Below are positions 35,543 to 43,051 of a DNA stretch of 64,000 bases, in pieces. A model generated the notes under the pieces. That model searched no databases, had not been told where the DNA came from, and saw nothing but the letters and a program-made list of their open reading frames with translations. The number at the start of each line of letters is the position of its first letter. Position 1 is the first letter of the stretch. A program made the translations under genes and the position numbers. This DNA is from JBAZTO01 sp041661865 (GTDB lineage Bacteria > Planctomycetota > Phycisphaerae > SM23-33). The stretch spans positions 124,001 through 188,000 of the forward strand of contig JBAZTO010000001.1 in NCBI GenBank assembly GCA_041661865.1, given 5' to 3'.

Positions 35543-35761
35543 ATGGATCCCGAGCCCAAAGTCCCCCTGCTGGTCAGCGACCTCGTCATCCTCGTCAACG
35601 GGGAGAAGCAGAGCTGCGTGACGTCCCTCACCGTCGATGACGCCGGCGAGGGGATCGTCGAACTGCACGGCGGGAAGAGCCTGTTCGGCAAGATCGATCT
35701 CTTCGTCAACAGGAACGTCCTCATCAAGCGACTCGCGGATTCGGAGAACGACCATGCCTGA
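35543..35761 (+). CDS. Small hypothetical protein
   Basis: A 72-aa protein starting 2 nt after the portal stop. It is predicted mostly beta (VSDLVILVNGEKQSCVTSLTV, read in part, then IVELHGGKSLFG). A small beta protein after a portal gene may be a head or neck accessory factor. No family is recognised. Confidence 0.6.
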   Translation: MDPEPKVPLLVSDLVILVNGEKQSCVTSLTVDDAGEGIVELHGGKSLFGKIDLFVNRNVLIKRLADSENDHA

Positions 35762-35870
35762 GCAAGTCAAGTACGGCGCCCGCCCCTCGCAGGTGTCGAA
35801 GACCGCCGCCGGCCTGCCGGGCAAGAAGGACGTCAAGCCGCCTGCGGCTGACAAGGAGAAGAAGCAGTGA
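35754..35870 (+). CDS. Very small Lys/Pro-rich protein
   Basis: A 38-aa protein whose ATG overlaps the previous stop by 8 nt and whose stop overlaps the next GTG. It is Lys-rich and disordered (GKKDVKPPAADKEKKQ at the end). Its size and coupling fit a real but minor gene. Confidence 0.5.
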   Translation: MPEQVKYGARPSQVSKTAAGLPGKKDVKPPAADKEKKQ

Positions 35871-36493
35871 CCTGGCCCACCGATACCGACTCCAGCGACG
35901 AGCTGCTGATCGCGAAGAACAACTGGTGGACCACCCTGCCGGCTGGCATCAGCAACGGCGACACCACCTTCTCGATCAGCAACGGCGATCAGCTGCAGGA
36001 CACCAAGGGCGTCATCTCGATCGAAGACGAGGTGATCTACTACGACACGATCACCCGTACGTCGTACAGTGCGGTCCTCGGCGGCTGCCTCCGTGGCTAC
36101 GACGGGACCATTGCGCGGCCGCACGTTGCCGGAACCCGTGTCGAGCTGCGGTGGGTGGCCCAGCACCACAACGGCCTCGCTCAGCGAATCCGGGTGCTCG
36201 AGACCTTCCTCGGACCCCTGCTTCATCAGGACCCGCTCAACAGCGTCCCGTTCGACAACCTTGCTGAGCGCCTCGCGGCCGCCCTCCCTCTGGTGGTGGC
36301 AGCCAGCGGTGACCCCTGGGTGCTGACCCACCCGCGTCGTCGCATCGTCGGCGTGCAGCTGTGGGTTGAGGTCTCGCCGGGCGTCTTCGATCAGATCGAC
36401 GCCCCGATCACCCAGGTGGTGAACCCCGGCGGCAACTCGACGGTCACCGCCACGTTCGGGACGGCTGTCAATGGTTACGCCGTCCTGCTCTGA
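35867..36493 (+). CDS. Tail/baseplate-type beta protein
   Basis: A 208-aa protein starting with GTG. Residues 28-95 have a motif found in phage tail proteins: 'GDTTFSISNGDQL', then 'ISIEDEVIYYDTI', then 'CLRGYDGTIARPHVAGTRV'. The related pattern lies in the 1528-aa protein at 15007. The C-terminus is beta-rich. It is probably a virion component near the fibre. Confidence 0.7.
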   Translation: MTWPTDTDSSDELLIAKNNWWTTLPAGISNGDTTFSISNGDQLQDTKGVISIEDEVIYYDTITRTSYSAVLGGCLRGYDGTIARPHVAGTRVELRWVAQHHNGLAQRIRVLETFLGPLLHQDPLNSVPFDNLAERLAAALPLVVAASGDPWVLTHPRRRIVGVQLWVEVSPGVFDQIDAPITQVVNPGGNSTVTATFGTAVNGYAVLL

Positions 36494-36776
36494 CGTCGGC
36501 CTTCTTGCCCTGACGGCAGTTTCGTGCGTGTCGGTGGCCCACACCGCCCTGCGCCCGATTATCCCCGACGTTCGGCCTCTGAACTGTGCGTTCTGCTTGG
36601 CCCTCTGGGTGTCCATGGGCATCGCGGCGCGGCTGTGGTCCGTGGAGGCTCTGCTAGCCATCCCGATCGCGGGGTTCTTCGCCGCTGTGGCCGCCGGCTT
36701 GTGGCCCTGGGCCTTCTACAGCACGCCCGTGGAGCCCCCGCAACTGGCATCGCCGGAGCTTCCCAGTAAGGTATAG
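36471..36776 (+). CDS. Small membrane protein, DUF1360-like
   Basis: A 101-aa protein overlapping the previous gene by 23 nt. Hydrophobic helices lie at about 8-24, 42-58 and 62-80. Between the first two is 'LNCAFCLALWVSM', a CxxC..W arrangement like that of the DUF1360 membrane family. Membrane proteins of this type turn up in phage genomes without a proven role. Holin-like or host-membrane action is conceivable. Confidence 0.6.
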   Translation: MVTPSCSDVGLLALTAVSCVSVAHTALRPIIPDVRPLNCAFCLALWVSMGIAARLWSVEALLAIPIAGFFAAVAAGLWPWAFYSTPVEPPQLASPELPSKV

Positions 36777-36778
36777 GC

Positions 36779-38524
36779 ATGGCCATCAAGCAGCTCTTCG
36801 GCGACCGCGACCACAACGCCGGGGTCGTGAAGAACTACAAGTTCACGGTCTTCGCGAACCTGGCTGCGGCGAACCTGGTGGTCGGCTCGGTCTTCGGCTT
36901 CGCCTACATGTCGGATGTCGGAGCGCTCTACTACAACCAGACTGGCCTCTCCTGGCAGCCCGTCGGCGCCAAAGGCTCCAAGGGTGACACCGGCGCGGCC
37001 GGCAACACCATCCTCTCTGGCGCTGGCGCCCCCGGCTCGGGCCTCGGCGTTGATGGGAACTTCTACATCGACGTCTCTGCGGTCGCGATCTACGGGCCGA
37101 AGACTGCTGGCGTGTGGGGCTCGCCCACCTCGCTCATCGGAACGCCTGGTGCTCCCGGCGGCCCCGGCCCTCCGGGCGCCGACGGCAACACTGTTCTCTC
37201 GGGTGTCGGCGTTCCCAGTTCAGGCCTCGGGGTCAACGGGAACTTCTACATCGACACCGCGGCGGTCGCGATCTATGGGCCGAAGACCGGCGGTGTCTGG
37301 GGCTCGGCGACCTCCCTCGTCGGAACGCCTGGCGCTCCTGGCGGCCCTGGTCCGACTGGACCTCCTGGCCCTTCCGGCCCGCCGGCAGCCTGGGACATTG
37401 CTGTGGGTGATGTGTCTACCCGCACGACCGTCGCGGCTGGCCCGCCCTCGCTCGCCCCGGTGGGTGATGACCCGCGCTACTACTTCGACTCCACCGCCAC
37501 CGTGATGTACAAGTGGAACACCACGGCCTGGGGTCTGCTCACTTCGTTCCCGTTCTACTACATGGATCAGCTGACGGGCATCATCAGCCAGCAGATCAAC
37601 ACCGTCGTCGGCGGCTGGCGCCCGGTCTACAACTTCGGCCACGCCGGGTTGCTCACGCCGATCCAGATCGCTGCCGGGACGCTCACTGCCACCAGCTACG
37701 CCTTCGTCCCGCTCGACTCGACGGCCGGAGCCTTCTCGCTCGCTCTCCCTGCTGCAGCTTCAGACGACGTCGTCCTGGAGCTGAAGGACGTCTCGGGAAA
37801 GTGCGACCAGTTCCCGATCACGCTCACCGACGTTGATGGCTTCGATACCGGCACGTCGTTCGTCATCGACCGAGCCTACATGGGCATCGTCCTGGTCCGC
37901 AAGACCATCGGCGGGCTCAGCCGCTGGCGCATCCTCTCCCAGTACCGCAAGACGCCGGATGCCCCCGGAGTGGCGGTCACGTCCGCAGCCGCCCTCAACC
38001 CGGCGCGCTGCCAGACCATCGATCTCGACTCCACTGCCGGGACGTTCGCCGTCACGCTGCCGGCGTCGCCCCGTGAGGAGGACATCGTCCACCTCAAGGA
38101 CGTGTCGGGCACGGCTGAGCTAAATGTCATCACGCTCATCGCGGCAGCGGGCTTCGAGGGAACCACGCCGGTCCTCGACGCCGTGTTCATGGAGCTGACG
38201 CTGGTCTTCCGTGGCGGCATCTGGCGCGTCCTGTCTCAGTACCGCAATGCGGTCACCCCAGCCGTCACCATCAACTCGGCCGGCACGTTCGCGGTCAAGC
38301 GCGACCAGACCATCCTCTACGACGTCTCGGGTGGCAGCTTTGCCTACGCCCTTCCTGGTTCGCCCCGTGAAGGCGACAAGATCCGCCTCAAGGAGAAGAC
38401 CGGATCGGTCAACACCTTGACGGTTACCGGAACCGTCGATGGTACCACCAACCCCGTGTATAACACCCCGCGCCAGTACACCGTCCTCGAATACGTCGAC
38501 GGCCTCTGGCACAAGATGTCATAG
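36779..38524 (+). CDS. Collagen-like tail fibre protein
   Basis: A 581-aa protein. After about 60 residues come Gly-X-Y collagen-like segments (GSKGDTGAAG, GTPGAPGGPGPPGADG, GTPGAPGGPGPTGPPG). They alternate with two near-identical 40-residue units ending 'YGPKTAGVW' and 'YGPKTGGVW'. A trimer-type 'MYKWNTTAWGLL' segment follows. The last 290 residues are three related beta repeats, each with a 'LKD/LKE' turn and a final 'WRILSQYR', 'WRVLSQYR' or 'LWHKMS' strand. It should be a trimeric fibre. A promoter-like TAAGGT lies 6 nt before the ATG. Confidence 0.85.
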   Translation: MAIKQLFGDRDHNAGVVKNYKFTVFANLAAANLVVGSVFGFAYMSDVGALYYNQTGLSWQPVGAKGSKGDTGAAGNTILSGAGAPGSGLGVDGNFYIDVSAVAIYGPKTAGVWGSPTSLIGTPGAPGGPGPPGADGNTVLSGVGVPSSGLGVNGNFYIDTAAVAIYGPKTGGVWGSATSLVGTPGAPGGPGPTGPPGPSGPPAAWDIAVGDVSTRTTVAAGPPSLAPVGDDPRYYFDSTATVMYKWNTTAWGLLTSFPFYYMDQLTGIISQQINTVVGGWRPVYNFGHAGLLTPIQIAAGTLTATSYAFVPLDSTAGAFSLALPAAASDDVVLELKDVSGKCDQFPITLTDVDGFDTGTSFVIDRAYMGIVLVRKTIGGLSRWRILSQYRKTPDAPGVAVTSAAALNPARCQTIDLDSTAGTFAVTLPASPREEDIVHLKDVSGTAELNVITLIAAAGFEGTTPVLDAVFMELTLVFRGGIWRVLSQYRNAVTPAVTINSAGTFAVKRDQTILYDVSGGSFAYALPGSPREGDKIRLKEKTGSVNTLTVTGTVDGTTNPVYNTPRQYTVLEYVDGLWHKMS

Positions 38525-38532
38525 GACCAGCC

Positions 38533-39456
38533 ATGGACGTGAACGCCGACACCATCAAAGCCTCGGCAGACCTCGCTTCTGCGCTGTCCCAGTTCCGCAC
38601 CGGGTTGTTCATTGTCCTCTGCGTGACTCTCGTGACCCTCGGCCTCGGCGGGGCGTTCATGTTCTTCTGGTTCCGCCGCGCCATGCAGCGCGACCAGAAC
38701 CGGCTCGAGATGCAGCAGAAGGCACGGGATGCGGAGATGGAGGCAGCGAAGCAGGCCCGCGCCGCGCTCTACACCCAAGCCCAACTCGAGCAGGCCAAGA
38801 GCCTGGCTGCCCTCGCCACCACGATCAACGATACCCATGCCGGCACGGCCTTGATGAACCAGACGACCAATAAGACGCTGGACAACCTGGGCGCGACGAT
38901 GACTCGGAACAACGTGGCCTTGAACAACGTGGCCGGCGCCGTGCAGCGCATGACCGACAAGGTCGATGGCAAGCTCTCGCGCGAGGACAGCCGGAAGTTC
39001 ATCGGGGCGAAGCTGAACTCGGACATGCTCCGCGCCATCTGCGCTATCATCGAGAAGTCCTTCACCGAGAACCACTACAACGGCCGCGAGGCCTTCATCG
39101 CCGACCGCGTCCGCTCCCGCATTCGGGACGTCCTGGTCGCCGTGCGCAGCGAACTGAAGTCCCTGCCGCTGGCTGTCAGCATCGACCCCTACTTCCCCAC
39201 CACGACCGACGACCTCGGCGAGCGCTTCATCCTCTGCGATATGATCTGGGCCAAGGTTGCCCCGCTGTTCGAAGACCCGCGTCCGGTGCAGACCCGCATG
39301 GACGAGGTGACGCTCATCGTCGAGAACATGATCAAGGACCACGTCGCCCGCGTCGCCCGCAGGGATCACGGCAGCGAGATGTTTGAGCCGACCCAGAGCG
39401 ACACGGCCTTGCTGGCTAAGACGCGCCCGGCCGTGCACCCGACCACAGCCGCCTGA
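38533..39456 (+). CDS. Membrane-anchored coiled-coil protein
   Basis: A 307-aa protein with one hydrophobic helix at about residues 24-47 (GLFIVLCVTLVTLGLGGAFMF). A long Gln/Ala/Glu coiled coil follows to about residue 140, and then a helical C-terminal domain. It may use AGGA before its ATG. A single N-terminal helix with a coiled coil recalls i-spanins, but it is much longer than usual and no partner lipoprotein is adjacent. Role unknown. Confidence 0.65.
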   Translation: MDVNADTIKASADLASALSQFRTGLFIVLCVTLVTLGLGGAFMFFWFRRAMQRDQNRLEMQQKARDAEMEAAKQARAALYTQAQLEQAKSLAALATTINDTHAGTALMNQTTNKTLDNLGATMTRNNVALNNVAGAVQRMTDKVDGKLSREDSRKFIGAKLNSDMLRAICAIIEKSFTENHYNGREAFIADRVRSRIRDVLVAVRSELKSLPLAVSIDPYFPTTTDDLGERFILCDMIWAKVAPLFEDPRPVQTRMDEVTLIVENMIKDHVARVARRDHGSEMFEPTQSDTALLAKTRPAVHPTTAA

Positions 39457-39466
39457 CTCGTCAGGC
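39451..39466. terminator. Hairpin spanning two convergent stop codons
   Basis: GCCTGA, loop CTCG and TCAGGC form a perfect 6-bp hairpin. It includes the TGA of the plus-strand gene and the stop (TCA) of the minus-strand gene. Only 4 nt separate the genes. No long T-tract follows, so it may be a weak bidirectional terminator or RNA end-protecting structure. Confidence 0.45.
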
Positions 39467-40156
39467 TTCGCTGCTCTCGTTGGAGAGCACTTCGTCGACG
39501 ATACCGAACATCCGACGGCAGCCGCTGGTATCCCAGGCCCACGACGGGTCGATCCCCATGCCAGTCAGGAATGACATCGTGCGGAAGGCGACCCAGCGCT
39601 TCGACAGCTCCTCGCCGCTGCAGACCAGTTCGACCTTGTCATCCTTGTTCCGTTTCTCGAAGGGGCGCCACATGTGGATCTCGGCCCGCGCCCGATAGGC
39701 CCCGCCGACCAGGCGGGCAATGCCGCCGACGCTGATGTTGCCGACGGTGCGCTCCCGGCTGGGCAGGATCTCCATCTGACGGTAGCAGGCGATGAGCGTG
39801 GCCTTGAACTGGAGCATGCGCGGCTCGACATCACCGTCACGCCGGAAGTCCCAGCCGAAGCCGTCGTTCAGCGGGCCGCTGAACTGGTCCGACAGAAACC
39901 GGGACTGCAGCAGGGCGGACACCTTGAAGTCCGGCTCCGTGAACCACGCCCGGAGCTGACGATGCTCATTCCTCAGGTGGTCGTAGCAGCGCACTGGGAA
40001 CGAGCCTGGAGCGTCCGAGTCCGAGGGCGGGGCAGCGCTATACCGCTTCGCCATGTGCTCGACCGCCCAGGCTTCTGGCGTGGTCGTCAGAAAGTCTTTG
40101 AGCGCCGAGCCCGCCCGGTCAGCGATGAGGGAGTTGACGTTCTTCGAGAAGGTCAT
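39461..40156 (-). CDS. Hypothetical protein, minus strand
   Basis: A 231-aa protein in a two-gene minus-strand unit. It is mostly helical, with 'RNEHRQLRAWFTEPDF' and a 'MWRPFEKRNKDDKVELV' segment. No family or motif is recognised. Opposite orientation at the border between structural and DNA-metabolism genes fits an early or regulatory role. That is an inference from context only. Confidence 0.65.
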   Translation of the reverse strand: MTFSKNVNSLIADRAGSALKDFLTTTPEAWAVEHMAKRYSAAPPSDSDAPGSFPVRCYDHLRNEHRQLRAWFTEPDFKVSALLQSRFLSDQFSGPLNDGFGWDFRRDGDVEPRMLQFKATLIACYRQMEILPSRERTVGNISVGGIARLVGGAYRARAEIHMWRPFEKRNKDDKVELVCSGEELSKRWVAFRTMSFLTGMGIDPSWAWDTSGCRRMFGIVDEVLSNESSEA

Positions 40157-40200
40157 CGGTGTGCTTTCGGAATCAGGATCAGGATCGGGTTGGCGGCGGG

Positions 40201-40425
40201 TCAGCAGAGCGGCATCTGGTAGACCGAGTCGTCGAGCATGACGTTCGGGGTCTGCTCTTCGTAGTCAACCACGCGGTGGAGGAACGTCACAGGTCCCTCT
40301 TCCGACCCGCCGATGCCGAAGTATTCCTTCGACTCGAGGATGCGGACGTCCCGGCGGTTCTTCAGGGTGTCGAGGTCCCGAAGACCAGCGTTCATCCCCA
40401 TGTCAAAGACGGCGGTCTTCTTCAT
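40201..40425 (-). CDS. Small hypothetical protein, minus strand
   Basis: A 74-aa protein read from a divergent promoter. It includes 'RDVRILESKEYFGIGGSEEG', a beta-rich middle, and no recognisable DNA-binding motif. It is the first gene of the minus-strand unit. Function unknown. Confidence 0.6.
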   Translation of the reverse strand: MKKTAVFDMGMNAGLRDLDTLKNRRDVRILESKEYFGIGGSEEGPVTFLHRVVDYEEQTPNVMLDDSVYQMPLC

Positions 40426-40431
40426 GCCCCC

Positions 40432-40460
40432 ATCCTAACGGTGTGCCTTGTCCAAGGCAA
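40432..40460 (-). promoter_or_regulatory. Minus-strand promoter, TTGCCT-17-TAGGAT, 6 nt before ATG
   Basis: On the minus strand TTGCCT (complement of 40455-40460), a 17-nt spacer and TAGGAT (complement of 40432-40437) end 6 nt before the ATG at 40425. It shares sequence with the plus-strand promoter facing the other way. Confidence 0.55.
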
Positions 40461-40475
40461 CGGGCTCGCCATAGT
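40448..40475 (+). promoter_or_regulatory. Plus-strand promoter, TTGTCC-16-CATAGT, 7 nt before ATG
   Basis: TTGTCC (40448-40453), a 16-nt spacer and CATAGT (40470-40475) end 7 nt before the ATG at 40483. Its -35 box lies within the perfect palindrome GCCTTG-TC-CAAGGC (40445-40458), a possible operator shared with the divergent promoter. Confidence 0.6.
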
Positions 40476-40482
40476 AGCCGGC

Positions 40483-40761
40483 ATGGCCAAGGACAAGCCG
40501 TCTCCCTTTCGCAAGAACCCGTTCAACAAGAGCGACGAGCTGGTTCTGGTGAAGGTGCCCGAGGCCCCAGAGACCCACGAGCCCCGCAAGTCCCTGCGCT
40601 CCTACCTGGCGCCGCGCGCCGGTGGAGATCTCAGCGAACTGGCCGCTGCCCTGGGTGGCGGGCGCCGGCCGAAGAAGATCATCGAGCACGTCCGAGACGC
40701 GTCCCCGCCAGACGACAACGATGGGGAGTTCGCGCCGCCCCCGACCCCTTCGGGGCGGTGA
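40483..40761 (+). CDS. Small basic hypothetical protein
   Basis: A 92-aa protein read from the divergent promoter. The N-terminus is Lys/Pro-rich (MAKDKPSPFRKNPFNKSDEL), the centre may form a helix, and the C-terminus is acidic then Pro-rich. No motif is recognised. As the first gene of the plus-strand DNA-metabolism unit it could be regulatory, but nothing in the sequence shows this. Confidence 0.6.
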   Translation: MAKDKPSPFRKNPFNKSDELVLVKVPEAPETHEPRKSLRSYLAPRAGGDLSELAAALGGGRRPKKIIEHVRDASPPDDNDGEFAPPPTPSGR

Positions 40762-40792
40762 AAACTTTCCCTGATTCTGTGATAAGGATTAT

Positions 40793-41332
40793 ATGCCAAC
40801 GAACGCCGTTACGCCGAACCCTGGTCCGCAAGGACAGCTGGGCCAGCCCATCAAGCCCGACAAGACCGGCCATGTCCAGAGGGCTCTCCCGACGGTCAAG
40901 ACCGTCTCAGAAGCCATGGCCAAACGGGCCAACGAAACGGGTGACAAGGCTGGCCTCGTCGAGCAGGACCCGGTCGAAGCCGGAGCCTCGCTCCTCAAGT
41001 ACAACGATGAAGTAGTCGCGCGCCTGAAGCAGGTGCAGGAATACTTCAAGAAGCAGGAGCTCGGGACCGTTGACCCCACCGGGTCGAAGGACTTCACGGG
41101 CTTCATCCGTGGGCACCTTGCCTACGTCAACATGCGCTTCGTAACCATGGGCCGCTTCGAGCGGCCAGGCCAGGAAGACGCCAACTCGAAGGTCGGCTTC
41201 CAGCCCCTTCCTGACGCACAAGAGTCCCTCCCCGGGGACCTCGATCCTTTCCTCCGTGGGATGCGCTCGACCGCTCTGGCAATCCAGAACGGTGCGGATC
41301 TCATTGGCGACGATAAGTCAGAACCGGCCTAA
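40793..41332 (+). CDS. Hypothetical protein upstream of the Rad50-like ATPase
   Basis: A 179-aa protein with AAGGA 5 nt before its ATG. The first 40 residues are disordered; the rest is helical with 'YNDEVVARLKQVQEYFKKQEL'. Its stop overlaps the next start by one base (TAATG). The coupling suggests it is a partner or loader for the ATPase. No family is recognised. Confidence 0.65.
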   Translation: MPTNAVTPNPGPQGQLGQPIKPDKTGHVQRALPTVKTVSEAMAKRANETGDKAGLVEQDPVEAGASLLKYNDEVVARLKQVQEYFKKQELGTVDPTGSKDFTGFIRGHLAYVNMRFVTMGRFERPGQEDANSKVGFQPLPDAQESLPGDLDPFLRGMRSTALAIQNGADLIGDDKSEPA

Positions 41333-42996
41333 TGCTCAAACTCAATATCCAGAACTTCCGAAACATTCGGAGCCTGGACATGACGGATGAAGGGAAGCTG
41401 ACGATCCTCGTCGGCTACAACGAATCCGGCAAGTCCAGCCTGAAGGGCGCCATCAAGTTCGCCTTCTGCGGCGAAGCGTTCGGCCACAAGGGCAAGGACG
41501 TCGGCACCCTGATCACGCATGGCGAATCCCGCATGTCCGTGCGCGTCCAGGTCAACGACCTGCTGGTGTACCGCACCAGCTATGACACCGGCGACTCGCT
41601 CACCGAGATCGCCAAGAACCTCAAGGCGCCCAAGGACGTCGTGCCGCTCCTGTTCGACAGCGAGATGGCTGGTGACGGCGGCAACAAGGCGATGCGCGCC
41701 TACCTCACTGGTGTGGCTGAGGATCAGTTCGATCCCAGCGTCCACTTCGTGAAGGACGACGCGATCCGTGGCTGTGCTGACCTCGCCAAACGTGCGGGTA
41801 AGCTCCAGGTCAAGGCCATCGTCGCCTACTGCGAAGACCAGCGGGCACAGCACAAGACCCCGCCGAAGCCGACCCCGCCGCAGATCGACCGTCCGACCGA
41901 AGGCCAGATCGCCAAGGTCAAGGCTGACCTCGAGTCCGCCGTGACCACGCTCGCCACCACCAAGGCCGAGCTGGCGGAGGCCCAGTCGCTCAGCCGTGAC
42001 CTCAGCCAGATCGCCAACCACGTCAAGGCGCTCTCTGATTACCAGGTCAAGCTGGCTACGGTTCGCACCGATGATCCGCTGGGCGCTCGCCGGCAGGCCC
42101 TCGACAAGCTGGCGAACGTCAACCTCAAGACGCTCGATGCCATCGAGGCCATGCTGCGCGCCGCCGGGTATGAAGCCGCTGGGCTCAACATGGTCGTCGT
42201 GAAGGTCGAGCTCGCGGCGATCGTGGCAGAGGCACAGAAGATCCTGGGGGACAACCCGGCGCCAGACTCGGCTCCGGTACAGCCTGTCGAGCCGGCTTGT
42301 TTCGCTGACTACCAGCGGAGCCTCGAGGCCGGTGGCAAGACGATCAGCGAGCAGCTCCCCGGCCTCCTGGCCCAGGCTGCCAATGCCGTGTTCGTCTGCA
42401 CCGAACGCAACCAGTCTGCTCAGCAGACCAAGGACGCTGCCCAGGCGGCAAGCGACCAGATGCAGCGCCTGATCGGCGGATGGAACTCCTACGACGCCGT
42501 CAACACGGACTACGCGGCCAAGGCGCAGCGGGCCGAAGTGGAATGGGCGAAGTGGAACCATGCGGCCAAGGAGATCCAGGCCGCCCACACGAACTTCCTC
42601 ACCCAGCAGAGCCAGCGTTTCAGCAACATCATCTCCGACATGGGGGCGGCGGTGCTGGGCGGCCGGAAGCTGGCGATCGACATCACCAACGGCATCACGC
42701 TCGGCGGGTTGCCTATCGAAGAGGTCAGCCTCTCGACCCGTTGGCGCATGGAGGTCAGCGTGATGACTGCTGTCGCCCGTTCGCTGAACAGCCCGCTGCT
42801 GGTCATCGACGGTGCTGACATCCTCGATCGTCACAACCGGAACATCATGACGAGCTTCCTCATGGAGCACGTCGTTCCGCACTTCAAGCATGTGATCTTG
42901 ACCATGACGGCCAAAGATGACATTGCCGCAGAGACCCCGCTCGAACACCCGGCCTCCCGTTGGATCATCAACAACGGTTCCGTCCACAAGCTGTGA
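41332..42996 (+). CDS. Rad50/SbcC/RecF-like SMC-type ATPase
   Basis: A 554-aa protein. The N-terminus 'LKLNIQNFRNIRSLDM' and Walker A G28YNESGKS35 are typical of SMC/RecF-family ATPases. A helical coiled-coil region spans about residues 180-430. Walker B 'LLVIDGADILD' lies near residue 490, after a 'LSTRWRMEVSVMTAVAR' segment that resembles the signature-motif helix. It is shorter than Rad50/SbcC, and no SbcD/Mre11-type nuclease is seen beside it. The likely role is DNA end processing, recombination or replication support. Confidence 0.85.
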   Translation: MLKLNIQNFRNIRSLDMTDEGKLTILVGYNESGKSSLKGAIKFAFCGEAFGHKGKDVGTLITHGESRMSVRVQVNDLLVYRTSYDTGDSLTEIAKNLKAPKDVVPLLFDSEMAGDGGNKAMRAYLTGVAEDQFDPSVHFVKDDAIRGCADLAKRAGKLQVKAIVAYCEDQRAQHKTPPKPTPPQIDRPTEGQIAKVKADLESAVTTLATTKAELAEAQSLSRDLSQIANHVKALSDYQVKLATVRTDDPLGARRQALDKLANVNLKTLDAIEAMLRAAGYEAAGLNMVVVKVELAAIVAEAQKILGDNPAPDSAPVQPVEPACFADYQRSLEAGGKTISEQLPGLLAQAANAVFVCTERNQSAQQTKDAAQAASDQMQRLIGGWNSYDAVNTDYAAKAQRAEVEWAKWNHAAKEIQAAHTNFLTQQSQRFSNIISDMGAAVLGGRKLAIDITNGITLGGLPIEEVSLSTRWRMEVSVMTAVARSLNSPLLVIDGADILDRHNRNIMTSFLMEHVVPHFKHVILTMTAKDDIAAETPLEHPASRWIINNGSVHKL

Positions 42997-43003
42997 AACC
43001 CAT

Positions 43004-43025
43004 GGTGGGGCCGACTGGCCCCACC
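43004..43025 (+). terminator. Strong hairpin after the Rad50-like gene
   Basis: GGTGGGGCC (43004-43012), loop GACT, and GGCCCCACC (43017-43025) form a perfect 9-bp stem 8 nt after the stop codon. No T-tract follows, so it may be a Rho-independent terminator of low efficiency or an mRNA-stabilising stem rather than a full stop. Confidence 0.5.
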
Positions 43026-43051
43026 GATTCCCGATAGAGATAGGATCATCC

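Noticed and set aside
38533..39456. The coiled-coil membrane protein as a standard Rz-type i-spanin
   Set aside because: At 307 residues it is roughly twice the usual size, and no adjacent lipoprotein partner frame is convincing; only the general topology matches.
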